From NCBI GenBank assembly GCA_944390105.1, contig CALXOV010000047.1, positions 30,374-94,373 on the forward strand: a stretch of DNA of 64,000 bases, read 5' to 3'. Below are positions 53,518 through 61,442 of this stretch, one piece after another. Within the stretch, counting starts at the first letter, position 1. Each line of letters begins with the position of its first letter. The stretch is from an uncultured Succinivibrionaceae bacterium (GTDB lineage: Bacteria > Pseudomonadota > Gammaproteobacteria > Enterobacterales > Succinivibrionaceae). The notes beneath the pieces are model-generated. The model had not been told where the DNA came from. It worked only from the letters and a program-made list of their open reading frames with translations, and searched no databases. The translations under genes were made by a program, and so were the position numbers.

Positions 53518-53937
53518 ATGCGTCACTCAGTTTTGTTGTTAGGAGGATTGATGGCCGTGATTGGCTTTATTGACTCGACTCAGGCAAAAGAGGATGAACT
53601 TGCCCCCGGTTTTAATCAATGCATGGAACAAAGCGGGGGCATCACTGCCGCAATGAATGATTGCGTCAGTGATGCTTACGCATATTGGGATAAGCAACTA
53701 AATGTCAACTATAAGCAGGCAATGGGGGCTTGCTCTGACAGCATGGCGCCGCAGGCGTGCCGACAGAGCCTAAAACAGGCAGAGCGCAGCTGGATTGCCT
53801 ACAAAGATAATATGAGCACCTATCTTGTTAATAAATATGGTGCCGAAGCCATCGGATCACTAGATTTGCTCAATATCAAAATCTTTGTAGTAGAGCAAAC
53901 GCGTCGTCATGCTCAGCTGTTGCAGTCAGATTATTAA
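53518..53937 (+). CDS. DUF1311/LprI-like secreted protein
   Basis: 139 residues with an N-terminal signal peptide. FNQCMEQSGGITAAMNDCVSDAYAYWDKQLNVNYKQAM and LKQAERSWIAYKDN are the LprI N-terminal/DUF1311 pattern, with four cysteines likely forming two disulfides. Some relatives are lysozyme inhibitors; this role is unproven. AGAGGAA is about 8 bases upstream. Its end overlaps the convergent gene by 4 bases. Confidence 0.82.
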   Translation: MRHSVLLLGGLMAVIGFIDSTQAKEDELAPGFNQCMEQSGGITAAMNDCVSDAYAYWDKQLNVNYKQAMGACSDSMAPQACRQSLKQAERSWIAYKDNMSTYLVNKYGAEAIGSLDLLNIKIFVVEQTRRHAQLLQSDY

Positions 53938-54794
53938 GGCAGCTTGGTTTGAGTTTGGCGTGCACTTTGTTTTAATGACGTTAGCAAGGCCAAATTCCCG
54001 GGTTGGCCTTTAATTGATAACAGTACCAAGAGCAGGCTTTTGTGTACCAGACAGCTTTCAGTAGCGCTCGCCTCTTTGGGATTTAACAGAACCTTAGCCA
54101 TGGTAGGGCGTAATTCCGGATTGTGTTCAAGGAAATAATCTAAAGCAGCGCTGTAAGCTGCTTTACCTTGCAACTCTTCTTCTGCGCTTAATATTGCAGG
54201 TTGTGGACTGTCAGTCAATTCAGCTTGCAGCGCAGTTTCTATAATATGGTAATAATCATTAAGTGCATCAGCTTGTGTCGCGCCGATAAAGGCCGCTGCT
54301 GCTTGGGCGTAATCTGCAGGTGGCAGCAATGCCGAGCCGCTTAAATAGCGGCTGCAACTTTCATCATCCAAATAATTGACTTGACTTAAATCATAAATGA
54401 AAAGACGCTTACGTTCCTCAGCGCTAAGGCGCAACAGTCCGCTGCGTACTTCAGGTAGAGTGCTTCCTACACAGATTTGATATAGCTGTTGCAGCATCTC
54501 TTGCGCCTCGGCTTGAGTTAAGCGCTTCTCATCATCGCTTAGCATAGCCCGCAGCAACAGTTCAGGTACGGCCGGATTATTTAACAGAGTCCGTAGATGG
54601 TTTTGCACTATAGCCGCTTTAGGATCGTTTGCATTTAGACCTAAAATCTGAGGCGCGTCAGCAATGAATCGGTGGGGATGCCTTAGCTGTGTCTGTAGCT
54701 GTGCTTTAACCTCTGCGACACTCAGATCTGATGCTGGTACTTGCAGACAGAACATTCCCATGAGTAGACCTATCACAAAACTTCGTGTTTTCAT
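53934..54794 (-). CDS. Secreted protein of unknown function
   Basis: 286 residues from ATG 54794, which has AAGGA about 7 bases upstream; an in-frame start 38 codons earlier is not favoured. Signal peptide MKTRSFVIGLLMGMFCLQVPAS. The mature protein is almost entirely helical with many Leu/Ala/Gln heptad-like repeats, and two to three cysteines (QICVGS, ESCSRYL, ESCLVH). I do not recognise the family. It is convergent with the LprI-like gene and divergent from flagellin 2. Confidence 0.6.
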   Translation of the reverse strand: MKTRSFVIGLLMGMFCLQVPASDLSVAEVKAQLQTQLRHPHRFIADAPQILGLNANDPKAAIVQNHLRTLLNNPAVPELLLRAMLSDDEKRLTQAEAQEMLQQLYQICVGSTLPEVRSGLLRLSAEERKRLFIYDLSQVNYLDDESCSRYLSGSALLPPADYAQAAAAFIGATQADALNDYYHIIETALQAELTDSPQPAILSAEEELQGKAAYSAALDYFLEHNPELRPTMAKVLLNPKEASATESCLVHKSLLLVLLSIKGQPGNLALLTSLKQSARQTQTKLP

Positions 54795-54994
54795 GCTTAT
54801 TTCCTTCTTAATTGGGCAATGTCCCGCGTTATGCTGCAAACGGCATAGGTTTATTTTGCCGCAGCTAAGAAGCATCATGCAAGCCTTAATGACTGCAGAA
54901 AGTGTCACTTGCTGCCGTTAATTAAATAAGCTTTTAGCTGTCGCAGAAATAAAGTTTCAGCTGGCATGATAGACTAAGGAGAGAGAAGACAATT

Positions 54995-55906
54995 ATGGCG
55001 CTTTATGTGACCAATGTGGCCGTAATGCAAGCACAGCATAGCCTAGCTGCTGCCACCAGTGATCTCTCAACTATCTATCAGCGCTTAGCGTCAGGTTTGC
55101 GTATCAACTCGGCCAAAGATGATCCTGCCGGACTGCAGATCTCCAATCGTTTAACCTCGCAGATTGATGGCCTGCGTCAAGGCAGTCGCAATGCCGCTGA
55201 TGGCCAGGCTTTAGCTAATACTGCAGAAGGGGCGCTGGATGAAATTACCTCTATGCTGCAGCGCATCCGTACGCTAGCCATTCAGTCGGCCAATGGTACC
55301 AATACGACCCAAGATCGGCAGGCCCTGCAGCAGGAGGTTACGCAACTGTCGCAGGAAATTACTCGCATCTCCTGTAAAACCACTTTTGGCGGAGCTAAAA
55401 TCCTGTGCGGCCTTGACAATATCAATGGGGCATCTACCTTGCTCAATGCGCAAGGTAAAATCTCAATTCAAGTCGGTGCTGATGCTTTTGATACTATTGA
55501 TATTGACTTAAGCCAAGGCTTTGCTCTATCAAGTATTGCAGCAGCGGTAGGCGCTACAAACGGCAGCGGTTTTGTGACATTAGGGGGCAGTCGTTTTTCC
55601 GTATCAAGTGCAGATATGGCGCAGGCTACTTTGGCTAATATTGATAAATTTATCGCTAATGTGGATAGTGCGCGCGCGCAGTTAGGCGCCATTTCCAATC
55701 GCTTTGATAGCGTGCTGCGGCTCAATGATACCATGGTGACGAATCTAGCCGATGCCCGTTCGCGCATTCGTGATACTGATTATGCTGAAGAAGTGTCCAA
55801 TCTGGTATCTGCACAGATTAGGCAGCAGGCTAGCACATCAGTGTTGCTACAAGCAATGCAGTCACAGCAATCGATGATTTTAAACTTACTTAGTGGGATT
55901 AGCTAA
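54995..55906 (+). CDS. Flagellin 2
   Basis: 303 residues. More canonical than flagellin 1: LASGLRINSAKDDPAGLQISNRLTSQIDGLRQGSRNAADGQALANTAEGALDEITSMLQRIRTLAIQSANGT at the N-terminus and SRIRDTDYAEEVSNLVSAQIRQQASTSVLLQAMQSQQSMILNLL at the C-terminus. Short middle, no D2/D3 domains. The CKTTFGGAKILCG segment shares its first Cys with flagellin 1. AAGGAGAG precedes the ATG. The upstream TAAAGTTT (about 54951) equals the sigma-28 -35 box but no matching -10 lies at the right distance; no sigma-54 site was found. Overlaps gntR convergently by 21 bases. Confidence 0.94.
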   Translation: MALYVTNVAVMQAQHSLAAATSDLSTIYQRLASGLRINSAKDDPAGLQISNRLTSQIDGLRQGSRNAADGQALANTAEGALDEITSMLQRIRTLAIQSANGTNTTQDRQALQQEVTQLSQEITRISCKTTFGGAKILCGLDNINGASTLLNAQGKISIQVGADAFDTIDIDLSQGFALSSIAAAVGATNGSGFVTLGGSRFSVSSADMAQATLANIDKFIANVDSARAQLGAISNRFDSVLRLNDTMVTNLADARSRIRDTDYAEEVSNLVSAQIRQQASTSVLLQAMQSQQSMILNLLSGIS

Positions 55907-56953
55907 AGACTTAGCATAAAGCTGTGCGCTTTGCTGCAGGTTTTGCAGCTCAGCTGGGGTAACGCTATGTCCGGCTGTAATGCTATAGGGTAAGATTATG
56001 TTCTGAGATGGCATATCATGCTCCTGCAAATTCTGCAGCAACAAGGCTACGGCTTGGCGGCCGATTTCATAGCGAGGTGTGCCGATGGAACAAAGCATCG
56101 GAATGGTGGCTGAGCCAATATTGAGCCCATTATAGCCCAATATGGCAATGTCATCCGGGATCTTGATGCCGCGCGATTGACAGGCCAGCATGGCTCCGAC
56201 GGCAATATCGTCATTTGTTGTTAAGATGGCATCGGCATGCGGATAGCGGATCAGGCACTCCTGCATCAGTTTGCTGGCTAAGGTGAAATTAGATCGTTCT
56301 TCACTATCAAGCACGCATGGTGTTAGTCCGTACTCGCGCATTGCATCCTCATACCCCTGCTGACGCTGCATAGTACGGATGTCAAGGCGGACTCCAAAAT
56401 ACACGGGCTGCAGCCTTCCGCTGTCTAGTAATGCTTTGGTGCAGTGGCGCATTACCGAGCGATGATTCAAACCAATGGCATGTTGCAGCGGGGCAGAAGG
56501 TATACTCATGGTTTCTACACAAGGTACTGCCATGGCTTTAATGCGCCTGCAGGTAAGCTCGGAGTGCTCAGGTTCGGTTAAGATTAAGCCATCCACCTGG
56601 TAGGATAGCAGATCGGCTATCAAGCGCTCTTCTAAGGGCTGACTGTAGCCGGAATGGGCGATAAGGACGGAAAAATCCTGTGCGCGTGCGGCATCTTCAA
56701 TGCCCTGAATCATGTCCGCAAAGACCATATTAGAAAAAGAAGGAATAACCACGCCTAGGGCTTTAGATGAATCCTGCGCCAACATAGCCGGGACGCGGCT
56801 TGGCACAAAGCCGAGCTCATTGACTGCATTTTGGATCTTTGTAGCAGTAGCGGCTGCAACACTGCTGGGCTTATTCAGGAAGCGGGAAACCGTCATCTTG
56901 GTGATCCCAAGGCGCTTGGCCACATCCTGCATGGTAACGCGGTTCTTTTTCAT
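55886..56953 (-). CDS. gntR: LacI-family gluconate operon repressor GntR
   Basis: 355 residues. HTH MKKNRVTMQDVAKRLGITKMTVSRFLNKP and hinge (VPAMLAQDSSKALGVVIPSF) align with E. coli GntR, as do VFADMIQGIEDAA, VDGLILTEPEHSE, RTMQRQQGYEDAM and TNDDIAVGAML. The frame opens earlier at TTG 56983, but homology begins at 56953. Represses gluconate uptake and catabolism until gluconate binds. Probable operators are at 58807-58836 between gntT and gntK. Confidence 0.92.
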   Translation of the reverse strand: MKKNRVTMQDVAKRLGITKMTVSRFLNKPSSVAAATATKIQNAVNELGFVPSRVPAMLAQDSSKALGVVIPSFSNMVFADMIQGIEDAARAQDFSVLIAHSGYSQPLEERLIADLLSYQVDGLILTEPEHSELTCRRIKAMAVPCVETMSIPSAPLQHAIGLNHRSVMRHCTKALLDSGRLQPVYFGVRLDIRTMQRQQGYEDAMREYGLTPCVLDSEERSNFTLASKLMQECLIRYPHADAILTTNDDIAVGAMLACQSRGIKIPDDIAILGYNGLNIGSATIPMLCSIGTPRYEIGRQAVALLLQNLQEHDMPSQNIILPYSITAGHSVTPAELQNLQQSAQLYAKSLANPTK

Positions 56954-57311
56954 GCGGCTTTGATCAATGTCCTTATTTAACAAATGCTACGTAATTTCCC
57001 CCGCGATAAGCAAGAGATGGTAGGCGGCAAGTCAAACTCTTTTATCATGTACCTAGGCTTCACAGTATTCAGGAAAAAAGCGTTTGTCTTCTGCCAGATG
57101 ATGGCATGAGGACATGTCCGTAAGCCCTGGATAAGAGCGCTGACTAAAAGTAAGGCAGCGGACTTACGAAATCTCGTAAGTGAATGCGTAGATACGGTAT
57201 TCATTATGATGTTATTGATAATTGATCAGATCTCCTATGTTATAAGCGTTTAATACTATATCTTTTGCTAAACTCTGGCAATCTAGCTGTTGCATCGCTG
57301 TATTAGCTGAG
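56954..57311. other. 358-base gap upstream of gntR
   Basis: Presumed gntR promoter region. AT-rich towards 57200-57270; no convincing gene, Crp site or GntR operator was seen in it. The open frame on the minus strand here shows no family features. Confidence 0.4.
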
Positions 57312-57340
57312 AATAAAAAGGGCAGCATTTCTGCCGCCCT
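57312..57340 (-). terminator. Intrinsic terminator of gntT
   Basis: Minus strand AGGGCGGCA-GAAA-TGCTGCCCT followed by TTTTTATT: 9-bp stem with a GAAA loop and T-run, 28 bases after the gntT stop. Confidence 0.9.
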
Positions 57341-57367
57341 GGCATAGGACATTAGTGAGGACTAAAT

Positions 57368-58741
57368 TTAGAACAGCATGTACATCACACAGCTTAAGAT
57401 GAAGCCAATGGAGCCGAGTAGGGTTTCAATAACGGTCCAAGTGCGTAGCGTCAGCTTTTCATCAAGTCCGAACAGGCCTTTAACCAGCCAGAAGCCGGAG
57501 TCATTGAAGTGCGAGCACACAATTGAACCGCCAGAAATAGCACCTACTAAGGCGCACATTTGCAGTGTAGAGAGATCCATGCCATGAACAATCGGGGCAA
57601 CTAAAGCTGCAGCGGTGGTTAAAGCTACAGTAGCGGAACCTTGGGCAATACGCAGGCAGGCGGCAATAATGAAGGCCGCTAAAATTACCGGGATACCTAA
57701 GTCGTTTAAGGTCGAGGCGAGAGCATCACCGATACCAGATGAGCGCAGGATGCCGCCGAACATGCCGCCGGCACCGGTAACTAAGATCACCGAGCAGACA
57801 GGGCCTAAAGCGTGTTCGCACAGATCATTGAGTTTTTTTCCTGAGAACGGCTTGCAGAAGATGCAGACGCTTAATAATAAAGTGATGAGCAGTGCAATCG
57901 GGGTTTGACCAATAAGCATTAGCAGATCGCAGAGCGCATTATCTTTAGGCAAAGTTCCGGCTGCCTGCAAAGTACTGATGCCGGTATTGATGAAAATAAG
58001 AATCATCGGTGCCAGCAGAATGCCGATCACGGTCGAGAATTTCGGCGGTTTGATATCGCCATGATCATCAGCAGAGGACTGGAATAAATCCGGAACAGAA
58101 ACATGCCACTTTTTACCGGCCCACAGACCGAAGAGGTAACCGCCTAAGATCCAGGTCGGGATACCGATGATAAGGCCAGTGAGTACTAAATGACCAATGT
58201 TGGCGCCTAAGATGCCGCCAGCTGCTACCGGACCAGGATGGGGCGGCAGGAAGGCATGCATCACCGAGAAAGCACCGACGGATGGTAAAGCATAGATAAG
58301 CAGGGAACCGCCTAAGCGCTTAGCTACTGATAAGATCACCGGCAACATTACTACTAAGCCGGCATCAAAGAAGATCGGGAAGGCAAACAGTAACGAAGCA
58401 ATGCCTAAAGCCAGCGGCGCACGCTCTTTACCAAGGACGGCGATCAGTGTATCCGCCAGCGTCTGCGCGCCGCCGGAGTATTCTAAGATCTTGCCAATCA
58501 TGGCGCCGATGCCGACTAAGATGGCAACGGAGGCTAAAGTGCCGCCGAAGCCTGACAGCATGGAGGGTACAATCTTATTTAACTCAATGCCGGTTGCCAG
58601 CGCAGTGAGCAGACTTACCAAAATTAAGGATGCAAAAGCATGCACCTTAAATTTCATGATGAGCAGCAGCAGGAGCGCAATGGCTAGTGCAGCAACGCCT
58701 AGCAGATAACCTGCGGAGGCTGCTTCAACAGTTCCTTGCAT
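57368..58741 (-). CDS. gntT: Gluconate:H+ symporter (GntP family)
   Basis: 457 residues, about 12-14 helices. GSGFGGTLASVAILVGIGAMIGKILEYSGGAQTLAD-like segment, FAFPIFFDAGLVVMLPV, HAFLPPHPGPVAAGGILGANIG and SHFNDSGFWLVKGLFGL are GntP-family signatures. ATG 58741 with GAGGTG upstream is preferred; the frame extends 27 codons further upstream into the control region. Imports gluconate for GntK. Divergent from gntK. Confidence 0.93.
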   Translation of the reverse strand: MQGTVEAASAGYLLGVAALAIALLLLLIMKFKVHAFASLILVSLLTALATGIELNKIVPSMLSGFGGTLASVAILVGIGAMIGKILEYSGGAQTLADTLIAVLGKERAPLALGIASLLFAFPIFFDAGLVVMLPVILSVAKRLGGSLLIYALPSVGAFSVMHAFLPPHPGPVAAGGILGANIGHLVLTGLIIGIPTWILGGYLFGLWAGKKWHVSVPDLFQSSADDHGDIKPPKFSTVIGILLAPMILIFINTGISTLQAAGTLPKDNALCDLLMLIGQTPIALLITLLLSVCIFCKPFSGKKLNDLCEHALGPVCSVILVTGAGGMFGGILRSSGIGDALASTLNDLGIPVILAAFIIAACLRIAQGSATVALTTAAALVAPIVHGMDLSTLQMCALVGAISGGSIVCSHFNDSGFWLVKGLFGLDEKLTLRTWTVIETLLGSIGFILSCVMYMLF

Positions 58742-58785
58742 AAAACACCTCGTAAAATATGGAGAAAAGCTGTGATAAAACAGGT

Positions 58786-58801
58786 CGTGATAAAAATCAC
58801 A
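58786..58801. promoter_or_regulatory. CRP site in the gntT/gntK control region
   Basis: CGTGA-TAAAAA-TCACA, one mismatch from TGTGA-N6-TCACA and AT-flanked. It lies 45 bases upstream of the gntT start and 5 bases from the GntR operators, implying joint catabolite and gluconate control. Confidence 0.7.
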
Positions 58802-58806
58802 AATCC

Positions 58807-58836
58807 ATGTTATGGGTAACATGATACCGGTAACAT
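58807..58836. promoter_or_regulatory. Two overlapping GntR operators
   Basis: ATGTTATGGGTAACAT (58807-58822) and ATGATACCGGTAACAT (58821-58836) each match the E. coli GntR palindrome ATGTTACCGGTAACAT with few changes. They share two bases and are offset by 14 bases. Placed to control both gntT and gntK-edd. Confidence 0.85.
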
Positions 58837-58937
58837 TTGCTAAGATAAAGCACAGTTAAAGATTGATGCTTAAATTTGAGAGCGGGATCAAGCTTTAAAA
58901 CAATCCATATATTCTTTGACTAAATTACGGAGTAGCA

Positions 58938-59459
58938 ATGACCAAGAAGTGTGTAATTGTGATGGGGGTATGCGGTTCAGGCAAGACCTCGGTCGGTTTG
59001 GCGCTTGCCGATCATTTTAAGTGCCGTTTCATTGATGGTGACGATCTGCATCCGCGTGCCAATATTGATAAGATGGCCTCCGGACATCCGCTCAATGATG
59101 AAGATCGCGAGCCGTGGCTGACGCGCATCAATGATGTGGTGTATTCACTAAAAAATCGTTCGGCAGGCGGTGTGATTGTCTGTTCGGCGCTCAAAAAGAA
59201 GTATCGCGATATTATCCGCCGCGGCAATGACAATGTATGCTTTGTGCATCTGCACGGAACCTATGAGACCATCTTAGAGCGCATGCGTAAGCGCAGTGGT
59301 CATTACATGAAAGAAGACATGGTTAAAAGTCAGTTTGACACTCTGCAGTTCCCGGGAGAGGACGAGACTGACGTGAAGAATATTGATATTACCCCACCGC
59401 TTGATGAAGTGATTGCTAAATCGATTGAAGCGGTAAAGGAGCTGGATGATGCTAAATAA
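58938..59459 (+). CDS. gntK: Gluconokinase
   Basis: Phosphorylates gluconate to 6-phosphogluconate. 173 residues: P-loop GVCGSGKTSVG, FIDGDDLHPRANIDKMASGHPLNDEDREPWL, ICSALKKKYRDIIR-type segment and GHYMKEDMVKSQFDTLQ. TACGGAG precedes the ATG. Overlaps edd by 14 bases; both follow the GntR/CRP control region. Confidence 0.96.
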   Translation: MTKKCVIVMGVCGSGKTSVGLALADHFKCRFIDGDDLHPRANIDKMASGHPLNDEDREPWLTRINDVVYSLKNRSAGGVIVCSALKKKYRDIIRRGNDNVCFVHLHGTYETILERMRKRSGHYMKEDMVKSQFDTLQFPGEDETDVKNIDITPPLDEVIAKSIEAVKELDDAK

Positions 59460-61245
59460 AGTGGTTGCCGCGGTAACCGAGCGCATTGAAAAGCGTTCGG
59501 CCGCCTCACGCGAGGCATACATGACGATGATGCGGCAGCAGGAGCAGTTAGGACGTGATCGCTCTATGCTGACCTGCTCAAATTTAGCGCATGTGGTAGC
59601 TGGTAATAAAGGACCGGATTTTAACAATCTATTAAGTGGCAAGCAGCCCGTAGTTGGCATCATTTCTGCCTATAACGATATGCTGTCAGCACATTGCCCG
59701 TTTAAGGTTTACCCCGATGAAATTAAGGATGCGGTACGCGTTAAAGGTGCTAGTGCTTTAGTGGCAAGCGGGGTTCCGGCAATGTGTGACGGCGTGACGC
59801 AGGGGCAGCCGGGCATGGACATGTCCTTATTCTCACGCGATCTTATTGCGCAGGGCGTGGCGGTCGGCCTAAGTCACAATGTTTTTGATGCGGTGCTGCT
59901 CCTTGGCATATGCGATAAGATTGCTCCGGGTCTGGTTATGGGCGCTGCCGCTTTTGGCCACTTACCGACGGCTTTTGTTCCGGCAGGTCCGATGAGCACC
60001 GGCATTTCGAATGAAGAAAAGACCTCGGTGCGTCAGCAGTATGCCGCAGGCAAGCTTGATAAGAGTGCGCTACAGGAAATGGAGTGCAAGTCTTATCACA
60101 ATCAGGGTACTTGTACCTTTTTTGGCACCGCTAATACTAATCAGCTGGTGCTTGAGGCTATGGGACTAATGCTGCCGGGGTCGGCTTTTGTACCGCCCTA
60201 TGATCAGCGCCGTAAACTTTTAACTGCAGAAATTGCCCAGCGCATGGTCGATAGAACGCGTTTGGGAGAAAATTATCGACCGCTGTATGAAGTACTGACA
60301 GTAAAGAATTTCGTCAACGGTATATGTGCGTGGCTGGCCGCTGGCGGCAGTACCAATCACACGTTGCACATCATTGCGATGGCTCGTGCCGCCGGTATTG
60401 AAATCACTTGGCAGGACTTCTCGGACTTGTCAGATGTGGTGCCTTTGCTCGTCAGCATTTATCCTAATGCTAAGCCGGATATCAATGCGTTGCAGGCAGC
60501 AGGCGGCGTGCCGGTGCTGCTCAAGGCCTTGAGTCGCCGCGGGTTAATCCATGAGGATGTACTGACCTGTACCGGAAGCTTTGCCGATCAGCTAACCACT
60601 CCGGTGCTTAAGGATGGAGAACTCAAGTTTGTGCCGTGTGGCGAGAGTAGCGATCCGTCGGTGTTGATTTCCGGTGACGGATGCTTTAAAGAGCACGGCG
60701 GTATTAAAGTGCTTGATGGCAACTTAGGGCGAAGCGTGATAAAGATTTCCGCAGTAGCCCCAGAGCATCATCACGTCCGCGCGCCGGCGCGGGTATTTGA
60801 CTCGCAGCATGATGTGGAACGAGCCTATAAAGAAGGCAAGCTCAACGGTGATGCGGTGATCGTAGTGCGCTTTGCAGGACCTGCTGCTGCTGGCATGCCA
60901 GAGTTGCACAAACTGATGCCGGTGCTGGGTAATCTGCAGAAGGCTGGCTACAAGGTTGCGCTGCTGACGGATGGGCGTCTGTCCGGGGCTTCAGGCAAGA
61001 TCCCTTCGGCATTACACGTTTGCCCAGAAGCGCTGCGCGGCGGTCCGCTGGCCTATCTTCGTGATGGCGATATGATTGATTTTGATGCCGATAAAGGTAC
61101 CATCAATTGTGAAGTTTCGCTTGAAGGACGTGAAATGGCGACGCTTGATACTGAAAGTCTTGAGCAGACCTACGGCCGTTATCTGTTTAAGTCCTGCCGC
61201 AAGACTGTATCCACAGCCGAGCAGGGCGCAACCTTCCTCTTTTAG
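59446..61245 (+). CDS. edd: 6-phosphogluconate dehydratase (Entner-Doudoroff)
   Basis: 599 residues of the IlvD/Edd family. Fe-S ligand regions [20 protein letters not shown] and [15 protein letters not shown], plus [35 protein letters not shown] near the end. Produces 2-keto-3-deoxy-6-phosphogluconate; eda, the next enzyme, is not adjacent as it is in E. coli. Coupled to gntK. Start 59446 (ATGATG; the second ATG is also possible). Confidence 0.96.
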   Translation: MMLNKVVAAVTERIEKRSAASREAYMTMMRQQEQLGRDRSMLTCSNLAHVVAGNKGPDFNNLLSGKQPVVGIISAYNDMLSAHCPFKVYPDEIKDAVRVKGASALVASGVPAMCDGVTQGQPGMDMSLFSRDLIAQGVAVGLSHNVFDAVLLLGICDKIAPGLVMGAAAFGHLPTAFVPAGPMSTGISNEEKTSVRQQYAAGKLDKSALQEMECKSYHNQGTCTFFGTANTNQLVLEAMGLMLPGSAFVPPYDQRRKLLTAEIAQRMVDRTRLGENYRPLYEVLTVKNFVNGICAWLAAGGSTNHTLHIIAMARAAGIEITWQDFSDLSDVVPLLVSIYPNAKPDINALQAAGGVPVLLKALSRRGLIHEDVLTCTGSFADQLTTPVLKDGELKFVPCGESSDPSVLISGDGCFKEHGGIKVLDGNLGRSVIKISAVAPEHHHVRAPARVFDSQHDVERAYKEGKLNGDAVIVVRFAGPAAAGMPELHKLMPVLGNLQKAGYKVALLTDGRLSGASGKIPSALHVCPEALRGGPLAYLRDGDMIDFDADKGTINCEVSLEGREMATLDTESLEQTYGRYLFKSCRKTVSTAEQGATFLF

Positions 61246-61260
61246 GCTGAGTTAGCAGAA

Positions 61261-61286
61261 TGCAGGGCTGGACAACCGGCCCTGCA
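61261..61286 (+). terminator. Hairpin after edd
   Basis: TGCAGGGC-N10-GCCCTGCA, an 8-bp perfect stem 15 bases after the edd stop; only a weak T-rich tail follows. Confidence 0.5.
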
Positions 61287-61442
61287 GGTTACTTAGCTTT
61301 CATTAATTTTCCAACTTCTCTTATCTACTTAAGGTTAACTGTGACCCTTTAGGCACTTTTATAGCGCAGCTGCCGTTACAATAACTATGTCTGTCCCAGC
61401 AGACGCCGCAGTTGCGGTTTTAAATAAAGCAATACAAAAGCT

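Noticed and set aside
54951..54990. Sigma-28 promoter of flagellin 2
   Set aside because: TAAAGTTT fits the -35 box, but no GCCGATAA-like -10 lies at the required 11-base spacing; kept only as a weak hint in the gene entry.
56977..57204. 75-codon minus-strand frame upstream of gntR
   Set aside because: Composition looks random, with no SD and no family resemblance; the region is better explained as the gntR promoter region.
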